Assembly: GCF_001632365.1 (NCBI RefSeq)
Contig: NW_024468510.1
Coordinates: forward strand, 2,197,103-2,261,102
Reading direction: 5' to 3'
DNA length: 64,000 bases
DNA from: Laetiporus sulphureus 93-53
Taxonomy: Eukaryota > Basidiomycota > Agaricomycetes > Polyporales > Laetiporaceae
Shown here: one piece after another, positions 24,601 through 35,100 of the stretch
Layout: the number at the start of each line of letters is the position of its first letter
Position numbering within the stretch: the stretch's first letter is position 1
Program-made: the position numbers and the translations under genes
Notes under the pieces: generated by a model
Database searches by the model: none
What the model was told of the DNA's origin: nothing
The model's input: the letters and a program-made list of their open reading frames with translations, nothing else

Positions 24601-25469
24601 CGAGGGTGATATGTGGGCGTATACCTTTGATGTGATACAGGATATTCCTGGGTTGGTTGAGCGCCGTGGGGGAAATGCATCTTTCGTAGCGTTTCTGGAT
24701 GAGCATTTCGATGGAGGGCACAATGATCACACAAATGAGGTGGGTTGCTCTCTTGCTATGTGTACTTAATGAGAGGTCTCACGATTGGATACCACAGCCA
24801 TCACATCATATTCCATACCTGTATGCACTCGCAGGTGCTGCGTCGAAATCCCAGGAGCGTATCCGCGAAGTGGCCCAATCGAACTATAATTCGTCCGTGA
24901 ATGGGCTATCTGGTGTATGTCCCGCTCTTCTGGTTCAGAAGAGATGCGTAGTGATCGTAACTTCGATTGTAGAACGAAGATTGCGGACAGATGAGCGCGT
25001 GGTACATCTTCTCTGCATTGGGTTTCTACCCCGTGGACCCTGTATCGGCGGAGTACGCTGTCGGAACGTAAGTGATCTCATTATCTGCGCATCCTGAGCT
25101 CCAGTAATGAATCTAACTTGGCACATTCAGGCCGTTTTATGACAAGGTGACGATCGACCTCCCTAACGCGAATCGCCCACTCGTCATCACCTCCAAGGGC
25201 GCGCCATCGATGCCTTACGTCAAGTCGCTCACCGTCAATGGTGAATCGGTAGAGGTGCCGATGATCAGACACGAGCAGATTGTTTCGGGCGGAGAGATCG
25301 TGTTTGAGATGAGTGCGGAGCCTCAGGCGTGGGCGTCGGCGACGTTGGTGAGTGTCTTGCTGCGTTTGAGTTGTGGTCGCGTTCAGGCGGTTGAACCGGG
25401 ACTTAGGTGGGTGGCGAGAGCACCTCTTCCGAGACTGATGAGAAAAAGAACGTGCATGACGAGCTTTAA
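21692..25469 (+). CDS. GH92 alpha-mannosidase with signal peptide and C-terminal HDEL
   Basis: Sixteen exons: 21692-21810, 21955-22114, 22187-22403, 22904-23496, 23552-23644, 23704-23796, 23858-23891, 23941-23954, 24005-24135, 24194-24212, 24269-24377, 24429-24739, 24798-24914, 24973-25067, 25131-25347, 25407-25469; 794 residues. A signal peptide is clear (CSVLCLALLLPSVLA). GH92 hallmarks follow: GDPNGSGGMIPS, APPFGMTRW, YTGYSIWDTYRAEW, GWLPMWKNIV, NEPSHHIPYLY (630-640, the motif carrying the proposed general acid) and NEDCGQMSAWYIFSALGFYP. GH92 enzymes are calcium-dependent exo-mannosidases acting on alpha-1,2/1,3/1,6 mannose of N-glycans. The last exon adds an acidic linker and ends HDEL, the fungal ER-retrieval signal, suggesting action inside the ER. 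Intron 3 is 500 nt, far longer than the others. An alternative last acceptor (CAG at 25384-25386) would replace HDEL by another tail. Exon 1-2 joining is less certain than the rest. Confidence 0.88.
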
Positions 25470-25778
25470 CCGATCTTGATGAGCGTCGTAAAGCCATCGT
25501 CTGGCGGAAACGCGGATATCCTGTCGGAAATATTGCATGACGGATCGGAGAGTCGAAGCTTTCCAAAAGCTATGCGATTGTACGATACGAGTTGAAAGTG
25601 CATGTTTCTTGAAAAGAAGTGTCTGTGGCTGTATCATGTACATCGCTACTGTTTGATTGGATGCAGTAGACGAATATCAATGCTACAAAAGCACTTAGAG
25701 TAACCTAAGCCGCATCAGGACGATGTTCCGTCCCACGACTCGCCCGCCAAGTCTCCGCTCCCTAGTCACCCAATAAGC
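25470..25778. other. convergent 3' intergenic region
   Basis: About 310 bp between the stop codons of the GH92 gene (+) and the oxygenase gene (-). It should hold both polyadenylation regions. Nothing else is seen. Confidence 0.5.
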
Positions 25779-27111
25779 TCAAAAACACCCACCACGATCA
25801 ACACGACAGCTCACTTTCCGGTTCTTGGTACGCTGGTTCCTGATCCGCCTCGCAAACCACTCCTTCGACGTCTGTCCCGTCCGGAATATGCTCGCGTTCT
25901 CGGCTCTGGACACCGCGTCGGCGATCATGGGGCTCTGGTCTGTTAGGGCTTCGAGGAGGACGGAGTCGGATGGGCGGGTGAAGTAGACTAGGGACCAGCG
26001 CTCGAGGTGGGATTGTGCGCCGGGGGGAGGACTGATGTGCGGAATGGTCAGAGAAGGTTAATTGAAGGCGAGAGCGTGCGTAGAGGAACTTACACGACTC
26101 GGTGGAGGTTGGACCTGAGGATTCCACCGCTGAAGATGGTCATGGCGTCTCCTAGATTACAGATTGCGTGGCCCGGTATTGGCTATTTGAGGATCGGTCA
26201 GAGTGAAGCTTGCATGATTGTGAGTGGAGACATACCTTTACGTACTGCCATTTGTCAGTGCCTGGGGCCATTACTTGCAGGCCGCCCAGACGGTTGTGCA
26301 GGAACGACTGTGCGGTGGTGAGTGTCATGAAGTGCGGCTGCAGGATTGGATAAAATGCGTACTAATGAGCCGAAATCGGTGTGAGCACCGATAGCGGCCT
26401 TCTCCTCAGAGATCCCACCAGGACGAGGCGGGTTCTTGATGCACCTCGCCTCGCTCCCGCTCGTCTCCTCCATCGCATGCATACTCGCCAACGTGCCCTT
26501 CGGCAATCCAAGACGATCATTGAGTATCTCGAGGAGGGTGTCGTTCACCTCGAGCGACTTGCGAACGAACAGGGAGATGGTGGAGGCCATGCGGGCGGTG
26601 ACGGTCGAGGGGTAGGTGCGGTGGATGGGCGTTGGGAAGGCGAGGACGTCGTCTTTGGAGACGTTGATGAACTCGACTGTGTCCAGCGTGCCGTTTTCGT
26701 CCGTCGCGTTCGCGCCTGCGGCTTTGTACCTGGTGGCGGGGGGTGTGAGCGAAGCAGTGTGGCGAATGCGTGAGCGACGGACCCGAAGGACATGCCCTCC
26801 TCGCCTTGCTCGAACTTGAGCTTCTCTTCGAGCGGCAAGGCCATCGTCTCGGCTCCCATGTCGAACATCCCGCTCGCCTCCTCGTCTACGCCGTGGTTCT
26901 TGAGACTGCCAGTGATGACGCCGTCAGCTCTCGATGGACCATACCGTAACTCGATGATTGCTTACTACCAGAATCCAAGCTCGGTAGCGGCCTTCCAGAG
27001 TGTGGCGATCTCTGCTTCGTCGCCTGCTTTCAGGAGAGCGTAGTCGATTATGAGGAGGGGGTGTGTTGGGACGTTGTCCGGGAAGGGGGGGAATGAGGTG
27101 AGACCTGGCAT
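25779..27111 (-). CDS. 2-oxoglutarate/Fe(II)-dependent oxygenase (isopenicillin-N-synthase-like)
   Basis: Six exons: 27111-26966, 26905-26783, 26729-26363, 26307-26236, 26182-26094, 26031-25779; 349 residues. The N-terminal domain is the DIOX_N type (LLIIDYALL, then GFWYLKNHGVDEE). The iron triad is His206 and Asp208 (AHTDFGSL) and distal His263 (NLHRVV); the 2-oxoglutarate-binding pair is Arg277 and Ser279 (ERWSLVYF). Such enzymes hydroxylate, desaturate or cyclise small molecules in the cytosol, often in secondary metabolism; the substrate cannot be read from sequence and no other biosynthetic genes adjoin. A TATA-like ATATATAA lies about 90 bp upstream on the minus strand (27196-27202). 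The last 15 or so residues are basic and unremarkable. Confidence 0.9.
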
Positions 27112-28272
27112 TGGCGGTTGGGTTGGTAGAAAGTGGTTGGTGAGAGTGGATGATCGGGTTCGAGGAATTGGCGATTGAGCTCCGGCTGTAACGACTTATA
27201 TATGTTCTGAACGTGTCGTCATGCGATCAACCTGTGCCGCCGCACTCCGCGCCGAGCTTCGTTTCTTGAGAACTGCTCTCCGTGGTCTTCGCGAATTTGA
27301 CGCGTGAGGATGCCTCACCTGTGGAGTCGATTACGCCGGGCGTGTGTCCGCCTACGGAATGAATAGAGAAAGAAGCTTCGGAGTACGGTCAAGAAGAACG
27401 CGCCATCGGATGGTATCACGTTTCGCATGAGCCTGAAGCGTACAGAGCTTTGAATTCGGAGGCGCTGTTTTCCAGGGAGATCAGGTAATTCAGTTCCGGA
27501 CTTTATAACACGGCCCAGTCTGGGAGTGAGCGGAAGGCCTGCGGGTGGACAGTCGTCGGGGTTCGCAGAGAGAGTTGTACGTCAGAGCGATAACGCACCT
27601 GGGAAACCTGTAGAGCGAAGCATACGAATTCAATATCGGATGATGGGCCCATAGCTTCGTAGAAGACCATTGAGAGGTAAGAGACGCGAAGATCGGATGG
27701 ATCAAGAACTCGTGATGCCACTGGCACACGCGTGTACATTGGTCGGTTGATTCTCCCGTCCCATCTGTCGTCCGATCAGTATGTAATCGTCTGATGAAAC
27801 GCACTCCGCGGCCGAGTCTGCATCGAGCGACATTTGATCGCACGCGGTATTGATGATTTTGATACTGAACGGTCTTGGCTACCCGATGTCGACCGGCTTC
27901 ACTCACCTGACCAGCCCTGTCAAGGGTTCCCAACGCGGCCAGGGCAGTGGCGAGACCGTGCAAATATTCGTGGTGTGCGATCTGACGCGTGCACGTCACC
28001 ACACCCGATCGCAGATCGAACGGCAAATTACACGTCGACTATGACCGCGTCCGTGCAGACAATCGGATTAATGTGCCCGCGTCTTGCACGGACAACCGTC
28101 CAAGCCAGGCTGGTGTTTCATGCGTTACTCAACTTCGTCTTGCGAAGATGAATTTGTGCAGGTGTAAGCTAGCAACAACATAGCTGATCGTACACGGTAC
28201 AGGAAAATCTACCAACTCACATCCATTCAGCCAAACTCAGTCCACGACAAACTCACTCCAAACAACACGCTC
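27112..28272. other. intergenic, 1.2 kb
   Basis: Begins with the promoter of the oxygenase (TATA-like element near 27200) and ends at the 3' side of the DnaJ gene. The frames at 27490-28026 (-) and 27834-28151 (+) overlap each other and show no motif. Confidence 0.45.
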
Positions 28273-30194
28273 TCAATGTCCACGCCCATGCTGCCCAGGC
28301 GGACTCTGCCGAAAGAAAAATCCGCCCTGCTGGAAGAAATGCATAAACTGCTGCTGCGGCCCACCACCGCCAGCACCACCCGCGCCCCCAGCCGGCCCCC
28401 CAGGGAAAGGGTGCCCTCCCTGCTGAGACATCGGGTCGTTCGGGTCGTCGCCGTTGTCGAACCGCTCTCTTAGCTCTGTGTGGGCGCCCATGAGCACGAG
28501 GTGCACCGGAGGGGAAGGGGGGGTGAACGTACCTGGATCGCTGAGCACCTCGTACGCCTCGTTGACTGCGGCCATCTTCGCTTCGCTCCCGCCCTTGTCA
28601 GGATGCGCCTTCTTCGTGGTGTCGCGGCTGTGCGCACACGGTAAGCGAAGCTGAACGCGATAGTGAGTGGGAGGGAACTCACTAAGCCTTCTTGATCGCC
28701 TTCGCGTCCGCATCGCGCGGCACGCCCAACACCTTGTAATAATCCTTCTTCCGAGACTGCCTCAAAAGCTTCTGCGCCTTCTGCAACCGCTGATGTATCT
28801 GCACACATCACACTCAGCGTCCGCGCCCTCACGGGTTAAGCACACGACGCACCTCAGGATCCGCCCGCCCGCTCGCCTCAAACGCCCGCTCAAACGCCCG
28901 CACCGCCTCCTCCCACTCCTCGTCGCCCAACAACGCCTCGCCCCTGCCCACCAACCCATCCACGTCCTCCCGCATGCCCTCCATCTCCAACAGCGCGCCG
29001 CACCACCGCTCGCCGCGCTTCGCGTCGCCCAGCTTGACGTGCGCGCGGCACAGCGCGCGGAGGATGGCTTGTCGCCGGGGGGAGGTGCGTTTCGCGTGGG
29101 GCGCGGGGAGCGCGGAGGGGATCTGGAGCGCGGCGCGCGTTGTGTGCGCTTCGAGCGCGGCTTCGAACGTTGAGCGGAGGCCGTCGTCTGCGTTTGATGT
29201 GCCGAGGAGGAGGGAGAGGACGGCGCGGAAGTCGGAGGCGTCGAGGTGTGAGTGGAGGGCTTTGAACTGCTTGTCGAGGGACTTGACGAGGCGGTGCGCG
29301 GGGAGGCATTGCGAGGAGTCCGGGTCGAACTTGAGGCATTCTTTGAGGGTCGTGAGCGCGTAGGATTGGGCGTCGTCCGGGGAGTAGGGCCCGAGGAAGT
29401 AGGAGAGGCGGAAGATCTTCATGAGGAGCGCGGTTGACGGGGTCGTGAGGTGCGTCAAGCGGCTGCAGGAGATGTGGACGGAGGATCTGGATAGATGGAG
29501 TGCGACTCACGTTAGGTCGCCGACGGCGCCCTCGACGTCACCCGCCGCCAGCGCACAGTCCGCCCGCTTCCGCCTGATGTCGACCGAGTGCGAGGCCGTG
29601 CGGAGCGCAGTCGTCGCAGCCTCCTCGCACGCCGTCCACAGCTTCGCGCGCATCGCCTTCTCCGCCTTCTTCGCGGCCGACTCTGCCTCGCCTATCGCAA
29701 GCAGCATCTCCTGCGCCTCCTCGTCCTTCGCGTCGGACGTGTACCTCTTGGCGGCCTCTCGGGCCTCGGAGAAGCGGCCTTCTTTGGTAAGGATGCGCGC
29801 CCTGTAGAGGTGGGCCTTGTCGAATGGGGTGAGGGAGAGGACTTTGTCGAGGTCGGCGAGGGCGGCGGGTAGTCGGCTGAGCGAGTAGTAGGCCATCGCT
29901 CGTTTGTAGTAGAGCAGGTAGTCGATCGGAGACTGTTCTGCAAGCGCGTTAGCGATGGGTCTCTCACTTGGAAATTGTCGACTGCGAGAACAGTGCGCGA
30001 CGATGCGCACCTATGGCGTCCGAGTAGACCTTTGCGGCATCGTGGAACTGGCGCGCGGAGAGGAGCGCGTTGGCCTGGTTGATGAGTGGGAGTAGCCCTG
30101 GGGGGTAGAGCGAGGAACCGCTTGGTTCTGCGTTTGCGCCGTGCAAGAGCGCCGCCAAGAGGTAAGGGATGACCAGAGAGAGCCGGAGACGCAT
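28273..30194 (-). CDS. ER-lumenal TPR-DnaJ co-chaperone (P58IPK/DNAJC3 class)
   Basis: Six exons: 30194-30011, 29937-29511, 29462-28853, 28798-28683, 28627-28533, 28475-28273; 544 residues. The N-terminus MRLRLSLVIPYLLAALLHGANA is a typical signal peptide. TPR helices fill residues about 35-410 (for example QANALLSARQFHDAAKVYSDAI, YYKRAMAYYSLSRLPAALADL). The J domain starts near 425 (KKDYYKVLGVPRDADAKAI) and contains the Hsp70-activating HPD at 454-456 (KKAHPDKGG). The tail is glycine- and glutamine-rich (GGAGGAGGGGPQQQF). This layout is that of P58IPK, which brings misfolded proteins to BiP/Kar2 in the ER lumen. It lacks HDEL, as do its animal relatives. The ATG at 30194 is preferred over an upstream GTG in the same frame because it directly begins the signal peptide. 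Confidence 0.9.
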
Positions 30195-32074
30195 TTGGGG
30201 CACGCTGAACGTCGATTGTCGGCGTGTTCAGCGAGCAGACCGAGGAGGTGGGAGGAAGAGCTGGTGTGCAAGTCCGTAGACGCGCTGCGCCACGTTGCTC
30301 ACGCGCGACCGCGTCCAATCACATTCGGTGGCCACAAAATCGACTCCGCTTCTGACAGCTCGCTCCACATCCGCTGCAACGATCTAAGCCCCTACGTCGG
30401 TCACCAGTTGAAGAGGGGATTGTTGCCTGAAAGCGCGGCAGTGTTCGATGGGTCGTCGACTTAGAATACCATACTGGTCGAGTAGAATATGAAAGTAGTA
30501 CGGCGATGAGAGCGTACGATGAGAGACTTATTCGCGTGGCTTATCCGAAGACGTAGCGCGTGACCAGCCGAAATACTGATCCGAGTGCACAGGTCTTAGT
30601 CCAGAGGGTTAAACTGGCTCCATTCGTGGGCGGGAGGGCGCCCTTATATACATGCGAATGACAGTGGATAGCGTAACAAGGAAGACGTGGGGTTTTCTGG
30701 CTATGGGGATGCAATCGCGTGAGAAACTACTAACTTTGGTAACTGTCCGGACATAAAAGGAAACTTTGAACAACCGAATCATTGGGGCCTTGTCCTCGGC
30801 GACAGACTTCGTTCCCAGACGACTGGCACTGAGGGCGGCGGACTGCGAACCTTAGTCTGTCGCTGTCTCAGCCTGGCTCTCTGCTCGTTGTACCTGCACG
30901 CGCGACCACCCAGAAACGTTCTGAGGAGCACACGCGCTGGTGCTCGGAACGATGCAATCGGCGTTCTGCTCTGTGCTGCATTACACACGCATCTGACACG
31001 ACCAATGGATTCAGAAGACGAACGCACGCTCCAAGGACCAGAAGACGAACGCGGGCAACCTCTAAGCTCTACTACCTACACCTGCGACTACGTCAGCACA
31101 GTAAGGCACACACCAGACATCGGGTAGACAAGCGGCCCAGTGGGTTCAAAGATTACAGTGCCGTGAGCGTCGGTTTCTACACGGCATCTCTGACCGCGGC
31201 GAGCAGGCCAAAGGAGAGCTGCCCTGCGCTCTTGGCTGGATCCTTGGGCTCATCGGACGGGACTTGACTACTGGCACGACAAACATGTCAAGCCCGTTTA
31301 CTAGAAACTCTACCTGCAGCTGGCGCTGCCCGCTGAACCTCTGCACTACGTTATAGCAATTTCAGAACTATACGAGGCGCTTACTCTGTCCGCTACGTGC
31401 TGCATGCAATCGCTGTGTCTTATATATCTATCGAATGCGTAAGCTCAATCTCACATGCAATCCGATGGCTCAGTAAGGGCCAGTAGCATATCCACCGCTC
31501 TTGGCCCAAGCAGCCTCCATAACTCCAACATGCCAGGACATCACTGCTTCCACCGCAAGCAATGTGTCGACCAACGCAAGCGAATGGATAAGTATTCGTT
31601 GAATCGGAGATTTCGACGGTGAGACCGGGCGGAAAGACTAAGGCAAACGCGCTGTCGGTAACATGGATGAGCAGCAGTGAATTGTAGCGTCCACTCACAT
31701 GCGAAGCGAATGCCTCGTTGCCTGTGAGACACGTTTATCGTCGATTGAACATGGCGCGAATGTGAACGAATGTCCGCACGGCATGGAGGAGTGCAGCGTA
31801 CGGCGACAGTTATATCTGGCCTAGTTCCGTGAGACGAGACGAGTGCGACATTCATCGCAGCGGACGTGCAATGCATGCCAAATGACGACGCTGAGCCTTG
31901 TGTCAGCAGAGTCAATATTGAAGCGAATAAGTTGATCGTGTTTATCACGGTGCGCAAGGCTTCTCCTTGTGACATGCGTCCAGAATGGCATCCATCAAGT
32001 CGACGAGAGGCTGGGATATATGAGATGCACTGACGGTAGCAGCAGTGGCAGGCCCGCATACTCACCCGACAACC
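30195..32074. other. 1.9-kb gene-free stretch
   Basis: Upstream region of the DnaJ gene. Frames such as 30888-31127 (+), 31420-31698 (-) and 31541-32065 (-) lack motifs and splice continuity. No repeat or RNA gene is recognised. Confidence 0.45.
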
Positions 32075-32680
32075 TCACTTCTTTCCGCGGGACCGCCCTT
32101 TCTCCTTGCCTCTCAAACGCTCACTCTCCCCCCCATCCCGTCCATTACCCAAGAACCCGCCATTCTCCAGCGCCTCCTTCGCGACCGCCGAAATACACTT
32201 CCACCTTTGCCCGCCAAGCTGCACACCGCCATACCACCGGAACACGACCAGAATCACGTCCTCGGATCTCGAGAGCTCCAGCAGCTGCGCCAGACGGTCT
32301 CCCGCGCCAGATTCCCCGCCGTCAGAGCTGCCGGAGGGGACCGCCGTACCCGTTTTGACGCTATGAGCCGTGGTCCCCGGCGTGCTTGGCGAGGAGCCTC
32401 TCCACGCCCACATAGCGTGCGTCGCCCGCTTCGCGCGCGGGACAGTTCCGACGAGGTGCTCCAGGAACTCGTCTACGCAGCCCCGCGGGCTGCTGCTATG
32501 TTGTTGTTGGTCACGAGGAAGCCGGCACGCGTGCGCCTGGAAGGTCGACTTGAGGAGGAGGAGCGGAGATGAAGAGCCGACGGGGTCTGGCCAGCGAGTT
32601 GACGAGGAGGATAGACGGGCGGAGCATAAGGCGGGAGGATGCATGCACGATGCATGTATGGTAGTAAGGAGGAGACTCAT
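32075..32680 (-). CDS. IMPACT/YIH1-type UPF0029 domain protein
   Basis: A single open frame. Recognisable UPF0029/Impact signatures are KSTFQAHACRL, ATHAMWAWR, then GESGAGDRLAQLLEL and VVFRWYGGVQLGGQRW. IMPACT/YIH1 proteins bind GCN1 and thereby restrain GCN2 activation during amino-acid shortage; they usually carry an N-terminal RWD domain, which is absent here, so this protein may have only the catalytic-like C-terminal fold and the same role is not assured. The start is uncertain: ATG codons at 32680 and 32644 are both possible, and the one at 32644 lies closer to the domain. The C-terminus is strongly basic (EKGRSRGKK). Confidence 0.75.
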   Translation of the reverse strand: MSLLLTTIHASCMHPPALCSARLSSSSTRWPDPVGSSSPLLLLKSTFQAHACRLPRDQQQHSSSPRGCVDEFLEHLVGTVPRAKRATHAMWAWRGSSPSTPGTTAHSVKTGTAVPSGSSDGGESGAGDRLAQLLELSRSEDVILVVFRWYGGVQLGGQRWKCISAVAKEALENGGFLGNGRDGGESERLRGKEKGRSRGKK

Positions 32681-32917
32681 CCGTTTACATGGTCTACGAC
32701 GGAATGGGTCCCTGTAGGTCCGCGCGTGCGATGTGGCTCGAAACAATCGGACTGGCGAACACGCCCTGTATTCCCCGATAGCCCTACATTGACAGCATTT
32801 GGTGGTGCTTGTGCATACATTATACGAAGTATCATAGTCAAAGGTGCAAGCGAGCGAGAGAGCGAGTACAATATGCTAGTGCTACAGAGACGCACTGGAA
32901 CCCAAGAGAACAACTTT

Positions 32918-34231
32918 TTAATTTGCAGCAGCGACCAATCTCGGCATCTCCACTGCTTCAGCGACCTGCTCCGACTCGTTGCTGTACCCAAAGGTCGGCT
33001 CCACAACTGTCTCCTTGAGGGGCGCCTTGACCTCGTCAATCAGAAGAACTTGCCGCCTGACAAATGGCGGCGGCGAAAGAGAGGGAACATCGGGGAGAAG
33101 CAGACTCGACGAAGCAACAGCGGGATCGGAGAATTCGCTCTCGGTGGGTGTTCGTGGGCCGCTTGAAGCGGTGGTGCTTGTCGGCGTCCTATTGTGCATA
33201 GAAGGGGGCGGCGCAATCAATGCGGTCAGCCGTCTCGACGGCAGCGGCGACTCGGTCAACGGCATGTCTCCAATCTCACCCTGCTCGAGCTCGACGTTGA
33301 ACTCGTCTTCCTCCGCCTCCGCAGCGATCGCCAACGCGGTCTGCTTCCTGAGCGTATTCTCCCTGCGGATCTCGTTGACGTCGAGCTCCTTCTCAGTTGT
33401 CTCCATCGAGTGACGCAGGTGGTTGGACGTCCGGATGACATGAAGAAGCCCGGTCTTGTGGTATGGCCGCCAGTCATCCGGGAGACGCTCTTCGAGCATC
33501 CAGGTGCGGAGGATGTCGTTGGGCACGCCTGGGAGGGGCGCGGTCTGTGGTTTCGGCTTGATACCGAGAACGCGCTTCACCTTTGATAGCAGTGAGCTGC
33601 GGGAAGACGACGGGCCAGCTTCCGCGTCCTCTGATGACGCGGGGTTGTTGAAGAGGTTGAGAACGATGGCCATCTCGCCCCGCGCGATCTCTGCGTGCAG
33701 TCTGTCCATCGCGTTCTCATACTCAAGCTCTCGATGAACTCGTGCGCGCGCGACGTCGTCCGTGGTCATGAGGACGCCATCCTTTGAGTGCGAGAGGAGA
33801 AGATCCATCATCTCGAGGTGATTGCGGATCGGCGCGTACTCGTCGCGCTCGTGGGCGTCACGGTGGATGAGCGACGCGTTGTGCTCGATGCAATTGTGTC
33901 GCGCGAGATCGCGGAGGCAGATGCGCTCGCGGCGCTGGCCGAGGAGGTAGAAGCCACCCCGGACGAGGACCCAGGCAAGCGGGCCGGAGAGATTGTAGCC
34001 TTTCTCGAGGGCGTGCATGAGGACTTGGGGCGTGATGCACTTGCCATCGCGGGGGAGGTAGCCGTGGTTGGCGAGGGTGTTGAGGGCGGGGCATGGCGAG
34101 CGGCTATCGCCTTTTTGAGGAGGGCAGTAGGCGCGGGAATCGGGACCGATAACGGGGCACAAGCCGGTCGAGTGACGGTGCTCGGATGTGGATGAGCGAA
34201 CGGAGGGGGATGAATGGACAGAGGTGGACAT
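32918..34231 (-). CDS. heme-thiolate peroxidase with long disordered C-terminal extension
   Basis: An intronless frame of 437 codons starting at ATG 34231. SPCPALNTLANHGYLPRDG carries the proximal heme cysteine (Cys47). The distal motif reads EHN (116-118) followed by ASL, where EHD is usual. The catalytic domain ends near residue 255 with WRPYHKTGLLHVIRTSNHL, aligning with the end of the shorter family member at 969-1884. About 170 residues of polar, acidic and Ser/Pro-rich sequence follow (for example EAEEDEFNVELEQGE and TPTSTTASSGPRTPTESE), not part of the family fold. There is no signal peptide, so the protein is probably intracellular. The family uses H2O2 on organic substrates; the Asp to Asn change may alter activity. 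Confidence is high for the family, low for function. Confidence 0.85.
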   Translation of the reverse strand: MSTSVHSSPSVRSSTSEHRHSTGLCPVIGPDSRAYCPPQKGDSRSPCPALNTLANHGYLPRDGKCITPQVLMHALEKGYNLSGPLAWVLVRGGFYLLGQRRERICLRDLARHNCIEHNASLIHRDAHERDEYAPIRNHLEMMDLLLSHSKDGVLMTTDDVARARVHRELEYENAMDRLHAEIARGEMAIVLNLFNNPASSEDAEAGPSSSRSSLLSKVKRVLGIKPKPQTAPLPGVPNDILRTWMLEERLPDDWRPYHKTGLLHVIRTSNHLRHSMETTEKELDVNEIRRENTLRKQTALAIAAEAEEDEFNVELEQGEIGDMPLTESPLPSRRLTALIAPPPSMHNRTPTSTTASSGPRTPTESEFSDPAVASSSLLLPDVPSLSPPPFVRRQVLLIDEVKAPLKETVVEPTFGYSNESEQVAEAVEMPRLVAAAN

Positions 34232-35100
34232 GGTGGTGAAGGCGATGGCGGACTGGCGAGGGGAGGAAGGGCGGGAGGGGGACGAACCTGCTAGGGCGGA
34301 GTGTCCACTCGAGGCAATTTATGTAAAGGCCTAGTCGGTGTTGGTGGCGGGCGCGGCAGGCTTCCGAGCGGGCGCAAGGGGAGGCGCCAACCCAAGGGAA
34401 ATGAATGACAGAAAGGGATTGGCACGAGTGACGAAGGCCGATCAACCAGTTGAACATTGAGGTTGGGCACGGAATGAAGAGATCTCCGCACCGACGTTCG
34501 CACGGGAAGAGGCACGCACCGACGATCCGCTCACCGCCTCAAGCGCTACGGGTCCGGTTAAGTTGTGATATGCTGTGGACAACAACCAAGGCTGTCCACA
34601 TACAACGAAGCGCCGTCACAGCCTGCACAGTCTGGACGCTCCTTCACGGGTGATTGCCCCAGGTCGGAGTGTATTCTCAGTGGTTTGCCTGGCCATCGCT
34701 TCAGAACAGAACATCTGGATGTGCTTCTGCGCCCATTAGAGTGGACCTCTCGTAAGTATCAGCCAAGTACCCGTCAGCGGACCTGCCTATGCGGGGAAGC
34801 AACAGGCAAAACGTACTTCCAGACGACGAATGGACCACAGTCACTGTCGCAGAAATGACCATTAGTCAGAAGAGCTTTGATAAAGCCATCCGTAGTGGCA
34901 GCAGCGAGCGATATCGATGATCTGTTTCTGTCGCAGATGGAAAGTGGAACAGAGCGCCGACACGTTTGGGCGTCTACCTCTTCTATTCCAGTGCCCACTC
35001 GCAGCCACTCGCTCACCACGAGCAAAACAGTGTCGAAACTCCCCAGAACTTGGTTTGATGTACTGTTGTGTAGCTAATCACTCTTCTCAATCTGTCTCAC
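34232..35100. other. divergent promoter region
   Basis: The start codons of the peroxidase (-) and the decapping enzyme (+) face away from each other across about 870 bp. No TATA-like element close to either start and no other gene are seen. Confidence 0.45.

Noticed and set aside
28667..29872. Plus-strand open frames of 94-168 codons.
   Set aside because: They are antisense shadows of the GC-rich TPR-DnaJ gene exons on the minus strand.
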